DNA of 64,000 bases from Haliscomenobacter sp. (GTDB lineage: Bacteria > Bacteroidota > Bacteroidia > Chitinophagales > Saprospiraceae): contig JADJPL010000003.1 of the NCBI GenBank assembly GCA_016713275.1, positions 744,001 to 808,000 on the forward strand, in the 5' to 3' direction. The notes beneath the pieces were generated by a model that saw nothing but the letters and a program-made list of their open reading frames with translations, searched no databases and was not told the origin of the DNA. Numbering within the stretch: position 1 is the first letter of the stretch; every line of letters starts with the position of its first letter. Of the stretch, positions 1-10,156 are shown in pieces. A program made the position numbers and the translations under genes.

Positions 1-1
1 G

Positions 2-1494
2 CCGGTGATCCAGAAACGGTACCCGGGATTCGATGGAAAAGGCCATCGAGTTCCGGTCTTCGTAATGCAGCAAGGAAGGTAATTCCGTATGAAAAAGCAA
101 GTGGTACAAGAAGTTATCCACTTTGTCCCGCCCATCTCGGGCGAGAGCGAACGGCGCCTGACGGTCCAGGGGCATAAAGGGCAGCAAATGGTGGTACTCG
201 AGTTCGGCCAATGCCTGTTCGTCCATGATCCAGGAGGCAGCGCCTTTCCCAAACCGCTTTGCCGCTTCGGACAGGGAGTATCCTTCCCGCCGGACGTGGT
301 CCTTCCAGATGGAAAACGCGCCCAACCCCGGCAACGCCTGGCCAATCAGCCGGTAGAACGACCGGAGGTAACCGATCAGGTATTCGTCCGACCCCTGTCC
401 GTCGAGCATTACCTTCATGCCGTGCTGCCGCGCAAGCTGCATGACAAAATACTGGGAGAAAGGGGATGACCCCGCAGGTGGAAAATCCTGAGCCCACAAA
501 AAATGCTCAAAGCGGGCGGCTATGTCTTCTTCCCGGGGCTGGTATTCGTGGGCGATGAGGTTGGGGTATTTGGCCCCGACCTGTCGGGAGAACGACCGTT
601 CGTCCATCCCGCGCTGCCCGTCGTAATAGATCGTAAAGGTATGGAAAGCGAGCTCCGGATGCGTAGCGCCCACTACCGATACGATGGAGGAACTGTCGAT
701 TCCCCCGCTCAGACAACTGCCTACTTCTACGTCGCTGCGCAGGTGGAGCCGGATGCTGTCGTAAAACCGCTCGCGGAATAATTCCCGGGCTTCCGGGAAG
801 GAAAGCCCGGTTTGCCGCCCGGCGGGGATATCCCAATACGGGCGATCTCCAGATGGCCGTCTTGCCAGACCAGGTTATGGGCGGCGGGAAGCTGGTACAC
901 GTCTGAAAAAAAGGTTTCCTCCCGGTACGACATCCATCCCAGTTGCAGGTAGCGCGCTACTTGCGAGGGGTTCAACGCAGACGAAAACAACGGGCAAGGT
1001 TGCAACGCTTTGGCCTCCGAAGCGAAGTACAGGCGCGCGCCCTGCCGGATGTAGTAAAAGGGCTTGATCCCGAAACGGTCGCGCGAACAGAAGAGTTTTT
1101 GTCTGGGTTCATCCCACAGCGCAAAGGCCCACATCCCGACAAACTTTTCTACGCAGGCTTCTCCCCATTCCAGATATGCCGCCAGGACAACCTCCGTGTC
1201 CGAACTGGTTTCAAACCGACGGCCCAGGGCACGAAGTTCTTCCCGGATCTCAACATAATTATACACTTCCCCGTTAAAGATCAGGCTGTAGCCGTCCCGC
1301 TCCATGGGTTGGTTGGCCTCCTCGCTCAGGTCGATGATACTCAGCCGGTTGTGCCCAAGCGTCAGCGCCCCGTAGGTACGCGTATCCCGCGCATCCGGCC
1401 CCCGGTGTGCGATCGCCTCCAGCATGTTGCCGATGACCTGCTGACGGCGTCCTTCTTCCAAACTGGCATCAAAAAATCCGGCTATTCCGCACAT
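2..1494 (-). CDS. Asparagine synthase-like glutamine amidotransferase, 3' end outside window, frameshifted
   Basis: Class II glutamine amidotransferase/ATP-dependent synthetase (AsnB family), which transfers ammonia from glutamine to an ATP-activated carboxylate. The protein starts MCGIAGFF, so Cys2 is the amidotransferase nucleophile. HRGPD and the RFGIKPFYY stretch of the N-terminal domain follow. The reading frame breaks near 840, where GCCCG-TATTGG lacks one base. In the next frame the protein continues to the window edge with the PP-loop SGGIDSSS and the conserved SIESRVPFLDHR near base 2. It lies downstream of a second AsnB-like gene at the end of a surface-glycan cluster. A role in amidating a uronic acid, as proposed for WbpS-type proteins, is as plausible as free asparagine synthesis. 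The family call is firm; the substrate is inferred. The frameshift is probably a sequence error. Confidence 0.88.
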
Positions 1495-1522
1495 TGGGTT
1501 GTTTTTGAGGGATTAGAGCGCA

Positions 1523-1668
1523 GGGCCTGTCTCAAAAGACCGTCTTCGCCCTGGGGCTAGAAAATATTTCCTTTTCAATTCTAATAAAATTGCTCTGCAA
1601 TTTTTATTAGATTGAAAAAAGAAAATAAATTTCATGCCGGTGGAAAGATTGGTCTTTGAGACAGCCCC
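1523..1668. repeat. MITE-like palindromic element, copy 1
   Basis: About 146 bp with ends GGGCCTGTCTCAAAAGACC and GGTCTTTGAGACAGCCCC in inverted orientation. The centre, 1572-1617, is an AT-rich near-perfect hairpin around TAATAAAATTGC and GCAATTTTTATTA. Related copies lie at 24002-24158, 35090-35180, 38156-38221 and 39493-39647. It fills the gap between the two asparagine-synthase-like genes and has no coding capacity. The ends resemble IS terminal inverted repeats; which IS family could mobilise it is unknown. Confidence 0.8.
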
Positions 1669-1687
1669 TGCTCCCTAACCCCTGCTC

Positions 1688-3624
1688 CTAATAAAATCGC
1701 TCCATCGAAAAATCCTTCCCATCAAACGTTGGGTCGAGAAACATCTTTTCCCAGATAGCCAGTCCTACCGCGACCCAGAGGAAATTGTAGTGCCAGCGCA
1801 TGCGGGGATGGGGCGGATGGTTCATGATCCGGCGCAAATAGGCGTAGTTGAAAATCCCCTGGCGGTCGACAAATTCCGGGGTAAGGAGGCGTTCGGCCAC
1901 CGTTTTCAGGTCTTTCTTAAATTGTTGATAGGGTTCACCGTGAATCCCCATTTCTTTTTGGATATAATCCGGGGCGGCAAGTAAGGCGCCATCGCCTTCC
2001 GGAACAGGTACTTGGTCTGGTTGTGCTTTATTTTGAGCCCAACGGGAATACTGAACCCGAAATGCACCAGGTCGAGGTCCAGGAAAGGCACCCGTTCTTC
2101 AATGGAGTGGGCCATCGACATGCGGTCCTCCACCAGGAGGTAGTCGTTGACCATCTTGCTTTGGGCTTCCACGAAAAGCACCTGATCCAGGGCATTCAGG
2201 TGCTTGACCTGAGCGAAAAGTTCGTGAAACTGCGCTTCCACCCTGGGAATATCCTTTTGCATGGCCTTCCTTAGCCGAGGATGGTACACCTCCCGGTAAA
2301 ATCCCGGATCGACATCCCATACATTGCGAAGGATCAGGTAAAACCGCTCGATCTGACCAATCGAAAGCAGCAATTGCACGCCGCGCCGGTACTCATCGTA
2401 GGGCAACCCATTCACTGAAGTCTGAACCTGAAAAACAAAGTCCGACTTCCACTGCAGCAGCCGCTGCAGCGGCTCGGGGATCAGGTGGTGCACCCGGTTG
2501 AACGGATACACAAACCGGTGGATGTCGTAGCCGGCCAACAACTCATCCCCGCCAAGGCCGCCCAGGGCGACTTTGATCTGCGGCTGCACAAACCGCGACA
2601 TATTGAACCCTTGAAGCAGGTTGATCTTGGGCTCCTCGGCGTGCCAGATCACCTTGGGGAATTCTTCCAGCGGGTTTAAGGTCAGGCTGAGTTCCTGGTG
2701 ATGGGTCCCAAAATGCTCTGCCACGCGCCGCGCATCGGGAAACTCATCCGTGGGCTCATTGAACCCCAGGGTAAAGGTATTGATCTGAGGTACGCCCAGC
2801 TCGTGCATTTTCTGCACGATGGCGGAAGAATCCAAGCCGCCGGACAGATACACCCCAAGGGGCACATCGCTCACCAGCTGCCGCTCGACGGCCTGACGCA
2901 GGTGCACATGCAATTGCTCCATGGCTTCGCCCTCGTCCATGTTTTGCCGTGGGCTTGGCTGAAGGCGCCAATAGGGCTTCAGGGATTGGATCGCGCCATC
3001 CCGGTACACGAGATAATGCGCAGGCGGTAGCCGTTTAATCCCCTCGAACAAGGTTTCTTCCCCCTGGGTATAGCGCAGGTTGAGCTGATGATGGAGCGCC
3101 CGGTAATTCAATGCCCTGGGAACCTCCGGATGCTGGAGGATGGTCTTTTGTTCGGATCCGAATAAAAACAGGCCGTCCCTGGAATAATAATGCAGGGGTT
3201 TGATCCCAAAATGATCCCGCACCAAAAGGAGTTCCTCTTTTTCCAGATCGTACAAGGCAAAGGCGAAAATCCCGTTGAGCCGGGCCAGAAAGTCCAGGCC
3301 GAAGACCTCGTAGGCTTCCAGCAACACCTCGGTGTCGGAGTTGGTCCTGAACCGGCGGCCCAATGCCTCCAACTCCTGGCGGATCTCCCGGAAATTATAG
3401 ATTTCCCCGTTGAAGACGATGCACCTGGACCGGTTGGCGTTGAACATCGGTTGGTCTCCTGTTTCCAGGTCGATAATGGAAAGCCGCCGATGCCCCAGGA
3501 TGGTATCCTTGTGCCGGAACATAGACTTTGCGTCCGGCCCCCGGTGGGCCAGTACATCCAGCATCCGGTCCATCAACTCCGACCGGTCTGCGTGCTTTTC
3601 TACGATGCCGATGATTCCGCACAT
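1688..3624 (-). CDS. asnB: Asparagine synthase (glutamine-hydrolysing), frameshifted
   Basis: Second AsnB-family protein, about 645 residues when read through one frame change, the normal family length. It begins MCGIIGIV (catalytic Cys2). It has the glutaminase motifs HRGPD and DHFGIKPLHYY, the ATP PP-loop YLSGGLDSSA near residue 265, and the C-terminal motif EERVPFLDLDLV. The frame breaks near 1931: AACCC-TATCAA lacks one base, and the last ~80 residues continue in the next frame to TAG at 1688. It follows the WlbA-like oxidoreductase on the same strand, separated only by the repeat at 3630-3710. The context suggests a role in glycan (uronamide) synthesis, but simple asparagine synthesis cannot be excluded. 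Confidence 0.9.
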
Positions 3625-3629
3625 ACTAT

Positions 3630-3710
3630 AACGGTTGACGGTTGACGGTTGACGGTTGACGGTTGACGGTTGACGGTCCGTCCACCGTCAACCGTCCACC
3701 GTCCACCGTT
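3630..3710. repeat. Heptamer tandem repeat forming a large hairpin
   Basis: Six or so copies of the 7-mer GGTTGAC are followed directly by the inverted form (ACCGTCAACCGTCCACCG), so the 80 bp can fold back on itself. It fills the whole gap between the stop of the oxidoreductase gene and the start of the asparagine synthase gene. It may act as an attenuator or simply be a slippage-prone array. Confidence 0.75.
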
Positions 3711-4671
3711 ATTTAAAGGGGTGCTTCGCCAAAGGAAGCGCCGCCAGTTCGTGGTATTCGCCGTGCAGGCCTTCGGGTTTGCCGTTGCGGATATCGTAAA
3801 CGACTTCCACGGCGGCGCGGGCGTCTTCCAGCCCAAACCCGTTGCCATCAAGGGCATGCTGATAACTCATGGTATGCAGGTCGTTGAAGCCTTCGCTGAA
3901 TTCGAATTCTTCGCCTTCAATTTTCAGGGAACGGTAGGTGCGGCCGCCTTTGGCCTTAACGGGTTCGGGGAGCACGTCGTAATTGATGCTGAGGAACCAG
4001 CGCACGCGGGCGTTTTCCAGTTCCAGGAACCCTGCGGCCCGGTCGTGGGTGTGGATATGGACGATATTCTTTTTCACTGGACCGAAGATCCACATGAGCA
4101 TGTCGTAGAAATGGATGCCGATGTTGGTGGCAATTCCTCCGGATTTTTCCACGTCGCCTTTCCAACTGGTGTAGTACCAGTGCCCCCGGGAAGTCAGGTA
4201 GGTGAGGTCGACGTCCCAGATCTTGTCTTTTGGGCCTTGCTGGATTTTTTCCCGGAGGGCGATCACCGCCGGGTGGAGGCGGAGTTGCAGGATGCAGTTG
4301 ACCTTTTGCCCGGTTTCCTGTTCGATCTCCTTGAGGGCGTCGATGTTCCAGGGGTTGAGTACGAGGGGTTTTTCGCAGATCACGTCGGCGCCGTACCGCA
4401 ACCCGAAGCGCATGTGGGCGTCGTGGAGGTAGTTAGGAGAGCAGATGCTGACGTAGTCGACGGGTTTGCCCTGGCGTTTCAGTTTTTCGAGGTGGCGGTC
4501 GAAGCGCTCGAATTCGACAAAGAAGTCGGCGTCGGGGAAATGGCTGTCGATGATCCCGACGGAATCAAATTTATCCATGGCGGCTACCAGCACGTTTCCC
4601 GTGTCCTTGATCGCCCGCATGTGGCGCGGCGCTACAAACCCGGCGGCGCCAATCAACGCAAAATTTTTCAT
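3709..4671 (-). CDS. Gfo/Idh/MocA oxidoreductase, WlbA/WbpB-like (UDP-GlcNAcA 3-dehydrogenase)
   Basis: NAD-dependent sugar-nucleotide oxidoreductase of 320 residues, intact. The N-terminal Rossmann fold starts FALIGAAGFVAPRH. The catalytic EKP motif is in CEKPLVLNPWN (about residue 100), and a conserved His lies in NIGIHFYDMLMW. The sequence resembles WlbA/WbpB enzymes, which oxidise C3 of UDP-N-acetylglucosaminuronic acid on the way to 2,3-diamino uronic acids. The gene immediately upstream (three bases away) is the acetyltransferase of the same pathway, which supports the call. The aminotransferase (WbpE) and 6-dehydrogenase (WbpA) are not in this window. Confidence 0.85.
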   Translation of the reverse strand: MKNFALIGAAGFVAPRHMRAIKDTGNVLVAAMDKFDSVGIIDSHFPDADFFVEFERFDRHLEKLKRQGKPVDYVSICSPNYLHDAHMRFGLRYGADVICEKPLVLNPWNIDALKEIEQETGQKVNCILQLRLHPAVIALREKIQQGPKDKIWDVDLTYLTSRGHWYYTSWKGDVEKSGGIATNIGIHFYDMLMWIFGPVKKNIVHIHTHDRAAGFLELENARVRWFLSINYDVLPEPVKAKGGRTYRSLKIEGEEFEFSEGFNDLHTMSYQHALDGNGFGLEDARAAVEVVYDIRNGKPEGLHGEYHELAALPLAKHPFK

Positions 4672-4674
4672 GGT

Positions 4675-5256
4675 TTATTTAGTTTTTTGGACCTTGCCGT
4701 CCTTGAGTAAATACCTTTCTCCGTTGCCGGGGCACCGGGCTTCTCCCTGTTCGTCGAACACCAGTTTTTCCCCGTATTCGCTCATCCATCCGATCTGCTT
4801 TCCGGGGTTGCCGACAACGAGCGCATAGGGAAGCACGTCGCGGATAACCACTGTTCCGGCGCCGATGAAGGCGTATTCTCCGATGGTGTTTCCACAAACG
4901 ATGGTGGCGTTGGCGCCGATGCTGGCGCCTTTTTTTACCAGGGTAGTGCGGTACTCGTCTTTGCGAATCACCCCACTGCGCGGGTTGAACACGTTGGTGA
5001 ACACCATCGAAGGGCCCAAAAATACGTCATTTTCGCAGATGACGCCTTCGTAGACCGACACGTTGTTCTGGATTTTTACGTTGTCTCCAATGACGACCCT
5101 GGTGGCGACAAACACGTTTTGGCCCAGGCTGCAGCCTTTGCCGATTTTGGAATGGGCCATGACGTGGCAAAAATGCCAGATTTTGGTCCCTTCGCCAATG
5201 TCGGCGGGCTCGTCCACAAGGGCTGTCGGATGCGCGTAATAGGTTTTTTCTTCCAT
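4675..5256 (-). CDS. WbpD/WlbB-like acyltransferase (left-handed beta-helix)
   Basis: Hexapeptide-repeat acetyltransferase of 193 residues, intact. It starts with AHPTALVDEPADIGEGTKIW, followed by many isoleucine-rich hexapeptide turns (IGKGCSLGQNVFV, IGDNVKIQNNVSV, IGEYAFIGAGTVV). The stretch FTNVFNPRSGV is typical of WbpD/WlbB, the UDP-2-acetamido-3-amino-glucuronate N-acetyltransferase that gives the 2,3-diacetamido product. It is coupled to the WlbA-like gene downstream. The pair indicates a 2,3-diacetamido-uronic acid in a surface polysaccharide. The exact sugar is inferred. Confidence 0.85.
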   Translation of the reverse strand: MEEKTYYAHPTALVDEPADIGEGTKIWHFCHVMAHSKIGKGCSLGQNVFVATRVVIGDNVKIQNNVSVYEGVICENDVFLGPSMVFTNVFNPRSGVIRKDEYRTTLVKKGASIGANATIVCGNTIGEYAFIGAGTVVIRDVLPYALVVGNPGKQIGWMSEYGEKLVFDEQGEARCPGNGERYLLKDGKVQKTK

Positions 5257-5291
5257 TGTTTTGGGTTGTTTATGAGGCCGTTTTTAGCCTG

Positions 5292-6301
5292 TTAAAGACG
5301 GTTCAGTTTCTTTAGCGCGGTAGCTTTAAAACGATACATGCGCAGTACGTTCGCCGGGCGAAGGTAAGCTTCTAGTTTCATCGCATAGCGGTGGAAAAAA
5401 TCGTCGCCGGTAATAGCGTGCAGGATGCTGAGTTGAGCGGCCACGAGCTTCAGGTATCCGATGGTACAGGGATCGTCCTGCGGGTAGCCGGGCAGATCGC
5501 AGCGGTTGAACCGAAGCCAGAACCCCATGTCGAAGCCGGGCAACTGGGCTTTTAGCCCTTCAACGCCTTCCTCAAACCGGACTTTTGCCAGCGTACGGGC
5601 TTCGGCGTCGATATCGGAGGAGATCGCCCGAACGGCATCGTACAATCCAAAAAGCGAGAATAGGTGGCCATCCAGGACGCGGGTAGGAGCTGCCGCCACG
5701 TATTCCTCGTAGAACGTTTGCCCGGAAGCGCGGTCTGCCGAAACGCCTCCCTGGGAAATATCCAGGCCGAACAGAACCAACGCCCTTTTGGCAATGCGAA
5801 GGTACTCCTCGCTCCCGGTGAGCTGCCAGGCCCTCAGCAGCACCGACAGCCCCCGGCTTTGGGCAAATGCCGACTTCCAGGGGGCGGTAACCCCGTATTC
5901 CGGTTTGGGCACATCGGTCAGCCAATAGGCGCCCCAGGTATCCGACTCGGTTCGGTTTTGGCAAAACCAATCGGCGATGCGCAAAAAGTGGGCTTTTTTT
6001 TATCCGCGCTGCCGGTATCCAGCCAGGAATGAAATACGGCCAGGGCATACTGCCCTATGCTGATCGGGTAATAGTGCAGGCGTTTTTCCTCCACGTCGAT
6101 ATAGGTGGTATTCAGCGGGATGCCCTGTTCGTCGAACCCGGCGATCAGCCGGTTGAGTTTCCGGGGTTCCTCCCGAAACCGGATATAGTAATAGCCCAGG
6201 GACGCCTCCTGTACCGAAAGGTTGGCGGGGATCCTCCGGTTTAGGGCCCGAAGGTCGTTCCAAAGCTTGCCCGCCATGAAAATCCCTTTTCTCAGTTGCA
6301 T
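5292..6301 (-). CDS. D-glucuronyl C5-epimerase-like protein, frameshifted
   Basis: About 335 residues after one frame correction. The C-terminal half resembles the glucuronyl C5-epimerase C-terminal domain: YPISIGQYALAVFHSWL, the segment PEYGVTAPWKSAFAQSRG, then TFYEEYVAAAPTRVLDGHL and FDMGFWLRF. Family members epimerise D-glucuronate to L-iduronate within a polymer. The frame breaks in a run of eight T at 5994-6001 (A on the coding strand). One more A restores DKKKAHFLRIADWF, so a homopolymer miscall is likely. Its start overlaps the end of the GT4 gene by ten bases (ATGCAACTGA), suggesting translational coupling. Eukaryote-style membrane topology is not evident. The function is a family-level inference. 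Confidence 0.75.
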
Positions 6302-7599
6302 AAGTCGTCAAAAATGGCCGTAAGTTGGGCGGCCTGCGTTTTGCGGTCGTAGCGCAGAATTTCGTTTGCGTTTACCTCATGGGGAATGCCCTCCTGCCAA
6401 CGGCGGATCTGCGCTTCCAGAACCGGCGCCGGGTCCTTGTCGTAATCGATCATCACGCCGCCCCGGCATGTTTTCAACAACCCGGCGGCGTCGCCGGGTT
6501 CATCGCCGATTCCCAGGATGAAATTCCGGGTAGCGAGGTATTAGAATCCTTTTCCCGTCAGAATGCCCTTTCCGTACTCTGCGGGGATGAGCAGCAGGAG
6601 CAGGTCGGCGTTGACGATCTCGGTGAGGATTTGGTCATGAGGCAAATAAGGCAGGAGATGGACCAAATCGCCAACTCCTTCCCTGGCAATGGCCTCGTGC
6701 GTCTCCCGATCGGCTTTGCCATAAAACCGGATATCCAGTAGGTCTCCAAAAGACGTTCTCAAAGCGGCTATAGCCTGAAAGAACCGGGTCGGGTTCTGGG
6801 AAGCGGCAATATGTCCGGCGTATACGATGCGAAACCGGGAAGAAGGCTCCTTTTTTGCTGTAAAATCCTGGGCGTCGTAGCCGTTTGGGATCACATAGGT
6901 GTGTTCGCGGGGCGCAGCGGCCAGTAGTTCCTTTACCCCGTTGCTGACGGCGATGAGGGCATCAGCCCCGGTAACAACCCGTTGCTCCATGCGCTTATTG
7001 CGCGCGGCAGCCCAGGAGGTACGCTCCATAGATTTATCCCAGAACGCTTCCGTCCAGGGGTCGCGAAAGTCCGCTACCCAGGGGAGGCCCGATTGCCGTG
7101 CCAGCCGCCAGGCGGCAAGCTGGAGGGAATGCGGAGGAGAAGAAGAAAAAATCAGCGCCGGCTTTTCCTTCCGGATGATCTCCATTCCTTTTCGGAAGGC
7201 GAAGGGCGCCCACCCCAGGCGGGCGTCGGGGAGGAAGAGGTTTTGGCGAATCCAGGCAAACAGGCGGTCTTTCCAGCCGGCCTGTTTGCGGTTGAGGATG
7301 TAGGTCTCAATCGGGGCTTGGGAATTCCTTCCCGTAAGCCGTTTGAACAGGGAAAAAAATTCCAGGCTTTGGGTGGCGTATACCTTTACCCCTTCGGGGA
7401 TTTCCTTCAGCAAGGAAGGGTCTAAAGCCGGGTATTCCCCGTTTTTAACCGTCAGAATAAGCGGTTCCCAGCCCCATTCGGGCAGGTATTTGACAAATTT
7501 CAGGACGCGCTGAACCCCGGGCCCTCCGGCAGGGGGCCAGTAGTACGTCAGGATCAGCACTTTTTTGGACGAATTCCGTTCCGAAGCCGGATCAGCCAT
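6292..7599 (-). CDS. Glycosyltransferase family 4-like, in-frame stop near C-terminus
   Basis: GT-B glycosyltransferase of about 435 residues. The N-terminus KVLILTYYWPPAGGPGVQR is typical of Bacteroidota GT4 proteins. The acceptor-domain motif VADFRDPWTEAFW and the nucleotide-binding segment IPNGYDAQDF follow. The conserved motif expected as GKGFEYLATRNF is written GKGF-TAA-YLATRNF, with a stop at 6541-6543. The same frame then runs on for over 80 residues to 6292. A GAA-to-TAA substitution (real mutation or miscall) would explain it. The start overlaps the YfhO stop by one base (TAATG). Donor and acceptor sugars are unknown. Confidence 0.82.
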
Positions 7600-10145
7600 T
7601 ATTTTTTTCGGGGTTTGGGCTTGGTTGTGGGGGTTGTTTTGGCGGCGGGGCGCTGCGGCTTGGAAGGCGCTGGCGCTGCAGCAGGCTCAAAAGCCGGCAA
7701 GCTCTCGGGCAGGACCGGATTTTTTGTCCATTTCCAAAATCCAAAACCGGCGATCCCGATGAATCCAAGCAGCAAAGCAAGGGAAGAAATGGAAGAAACC
7801 AGGCCGCCCAGCTGCACCGACCGGGGTTCAAAAACGAATTCTACTTTGTGTTGTCCTGCCGGGATGCGCATGGCGCGGAGCGCGTAATTAGCGCGAATAA
7901 AGGGGGTTTCTTTTCCGTCGACCAGCGCTTTCCAGCCTTTATCCGGGCCGTACCATATTTCGGAGAATACCGCCAGCTGTTCGGTAGGCGCGTTGCTCTG
8001 ATACGTCAGATGCTGGGGGTTGTACTCCTGAAGGGTGATCGTCCCCGCTTTTTCCGGATCAAAGCTGCCAATGTAGTTTCCGCACTCTTTATCCAAAATC
8101 ACGGCTTCCGAAGCAGGGGTAAAATCGGTTAGCGCATCGATTTCCTGGTTGGGCGTCCGGACAATGCGCACGCTGTCGACAAACCAAACCGGACCGACGG
8201 CGCCCGGATTTTGCTGAACCTGCCCTTCTTTGGTAATGATGTATTTGGCGTTCAGCATATCCAGCACCCTGGAGTTGTTTTTGACGATGTGGAAATCGAT
8301 CAAATCCTGGAACCGCTGCAGTTTAGCTGCGCTGTACCCTCCAATCGTATTGTGGTAATAGCTGGTCATACTGGAGTTGAAAGTATTCACCGCGAGATCT
8401 AGCACGCGGTAGTCGCCGCGCCGTTTTTCTATGGCCAGGATTTGCTCATCGGCTGGGCGAGGCTGGAATTGGGAGGTGTATCCGGCCTTGGGAACAAACA
8501 GCTCCGGTCCCACGTAGCGGCGCCCAACGCCCCACAGATCGATAAAGGTCAGCAAGCCAATTCCGGCGATGAGCACGATAGGTCCGAACGCTTTGCGGAC
8601 ATACCCCCAGATCAGCCCGGCCGAAACGGCGATGAAGAAGAACGATCTCCAGGCATCCGCAGAGAGCAACGACTGCCGGTCTTGCTTGAGCAGTTCGACC
8701 AGTTCGGCCTGATAGTTGCTGTCGCCCGGCGTGGTAAAGGTGAAGAACGAAGATCCAAGCACCGCGAAAAACAGGCATACCGCACCGGTAATGCCTCCGG
8801 CATACGCCAGGGCCTTTTGAACTTCTTTGGCGTCATAGGTCTTTTTGACGATGCCCGACAACGCGTATATTCCCAACAAGGGAGGGAAGAAGGCGGTTAT
8901 GGTCAGAATGGAACTCGGCGCCCGGAATTTGTTGTACATCGGCAAATAATCGAAGAACAAGCGCTGGAAGAACTCGAGGTTCTTTCCCAGGGAAAGGAGT
9001 ACCGTAAGCAACACGGCCAGGCCTGCCCACCATTTCAGAGAGCCTTTGACCAGGAATAGCCCCAGGACGAAGAGAAAAACGATCACGGCGCCAAAATACA
9101 CCGGACCGCTGGTAAAAGGCAGCGCGCCCCAATACATGGGCAGCTGCATGGACCCATCCGGGTTGCGCTGCATTCCGGAAGCGGCCAGAGCGTCGTAGGT
9201 GGCGCCCGATTTCACTTTTTCGTTCGTTCCGCCGCCGGCAGCGCGGGGTACAAGAACCGACATGACGTCCTGCCAATTATTACTCCACTGCATAGCATAA
9301 TCCCAGGCCAGACCGTCGGTCGTGCTGCTACTGGAAGGGTCCGTCTGGGCGGTAGCTTCCAGGATGGGCTTGCGCCGCATGGTGTCTTTGGCGTACTCGT
9401 AGGTGGGCCATAAGTTGGACAAGACGGCGCCCAGGGCAAGTCCAATACCAGCCACCGACAACCCGGCTGTGACCAGGAACGGCTTCCAGGAACGGGCTTT
9501 GACGCTGTCGGCGACCCAAAACAGGCCCAGGATAAGCAGGCAGAGGGCGAAATAGTAGGTCATTTGCACGTGGTTGGCGCCCAGGTTGCCTCCGAGGGCA
9601 AGCGAGAATAAGGCCCCGCCAAGGAGATAGCGTTTTTTATAGAACATCAGGAAGAGCCCCGCAAAGACCAGGGGAAGGAAGATCAGAATCGCCAGTTTGT
9701 TGGAGTGCCCGGCTTCAAACAAGACAAAATTGTTGGTAGTAAACCCAAACGCCAGGGCGCCTGTCACTGCCAGCCAGGGGTGAACCCCCATTACGGCGAG
9801 CATGATGTAAAATGCGATCATCATGGCCAAAAAACCGCCGATGGGCCAGTTAAAACCCAGAGACAGGATTTTTTGCACCCAGCCCAGAAAAAAGCCCTGG
9901 TATTTCATGGCAATTTGGTAAGCCGGCATCCCCCCGAACATGGCGTCCGCCCAGAGCAATTGGTCTCCGGTTTTGGTTTCGTAGTCCTTGATCTCCTTCG
10001 AAGCGGCTTCCCAGGAAACGATATCCCCTTGCCGGGGAACCTTGCCTTGAAATTGGGGTGTAAAAAACAAGGCGTTCAGAGTGAACAGGACCGCAAGCGC
10101 AATCAGGTGCGGCGTCAGGGCTTTAAATACGAATTGGCGATTCAT
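7599..10145 (-). CDS. YfhO-family multi-pass membrane protein
   Basis: Intact protein of 848 residues with roughly a dozen hydrophobic helices, resembling the YfhO family (GT-C-like, linked elsewhere to glycosylation of lipoteichoic acid or other envelope polymers). Visible marks are an N-terminal helix, the loop NALFFTPQFQGKVPRQGDI, the segment AGHSNKLAILIFLPLVFAG, and a large periplasmic region after about residue 545 (FVDSVRIVRTPNQEID). It ends in a basic Lys/Pro/Thr-rich tail. It sits between a GT2 and a GT4 gene with 11-bp and overlapping junctions, so one operon is likely. The substrate is unknown. Confidence 0.85.
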   Translation of the reverse strand: MNRQFVFKALTPHLIALAVLFTLNALFFTPQFQGKVPRQGDIVSWEAASKEIKDYETKTGDQLLWADAMFGGMPAYQIAMKYQGFFLGWVQKILSLGFNWPIGGFLAMMIAFYIMLAVMGVHPWLAVTGALAFGFTTNNFVLFEAGHSNKLAILIFLPLVFAGLFLMFYKKRYLLGGALFSLALGGNLGANHVQMTYYFALCLLILGLFWVADSVKARSWKPFLVTAGLSVAGIGLALGAVLSNLWPTYEYAKDTMRRKPILEATAQTDPSSSSTTDGLAWDYAMQWSNNWQDVMSVLVPRAAGGGTNEKVKSGATYDALAASGMQRNPDGSMQLPMYWGALPFTSGPVYFGAVIVFLFVLGLFLVKGSLKWWAGLAVLLTVLLSLGKNLEFFQRLFFDYLPMYNKFRAPSSILTITAFFPPLLGIYALSGIVKKTYDAKEVQKALAYAGGITGAVCLFFAVLGSSFFTFTTPGDSNYQAELVELLKQDRQSLLSADAWRSFFFIAVSAGLIWGYVRKAFGPIVLIAGIGLLTFIDLWGVGRRYVGPELFVPKAGYTSQFQPRPADEQILAIEKRRGDYRVLDLAVNTFNSSMTSYYHNTIGGYSAAKLQRFQDLIDFHIVKNNSRVLDMLNAKYIITKEGQVQQNPGAVGPVWFVDSVRIVRTPNQEIDALTDFTPASEAVILDKECGNYIGSFDPEKAGTITLQEYNPQHLTYQSNAPTEQLAVFSEIWYGPDKGWKALVDGKETPFIRANYALRAMRIPAGQHKVEFVFEPRSVQLGGLVSSISSLALLLGFIGIAGFGFWKWTKNPVLPESLPAFEPAAAPAPSKPQRPAAKTTPTTKPKPRKK

Positions 10146-10156
10146 ATGGTCTTGGT

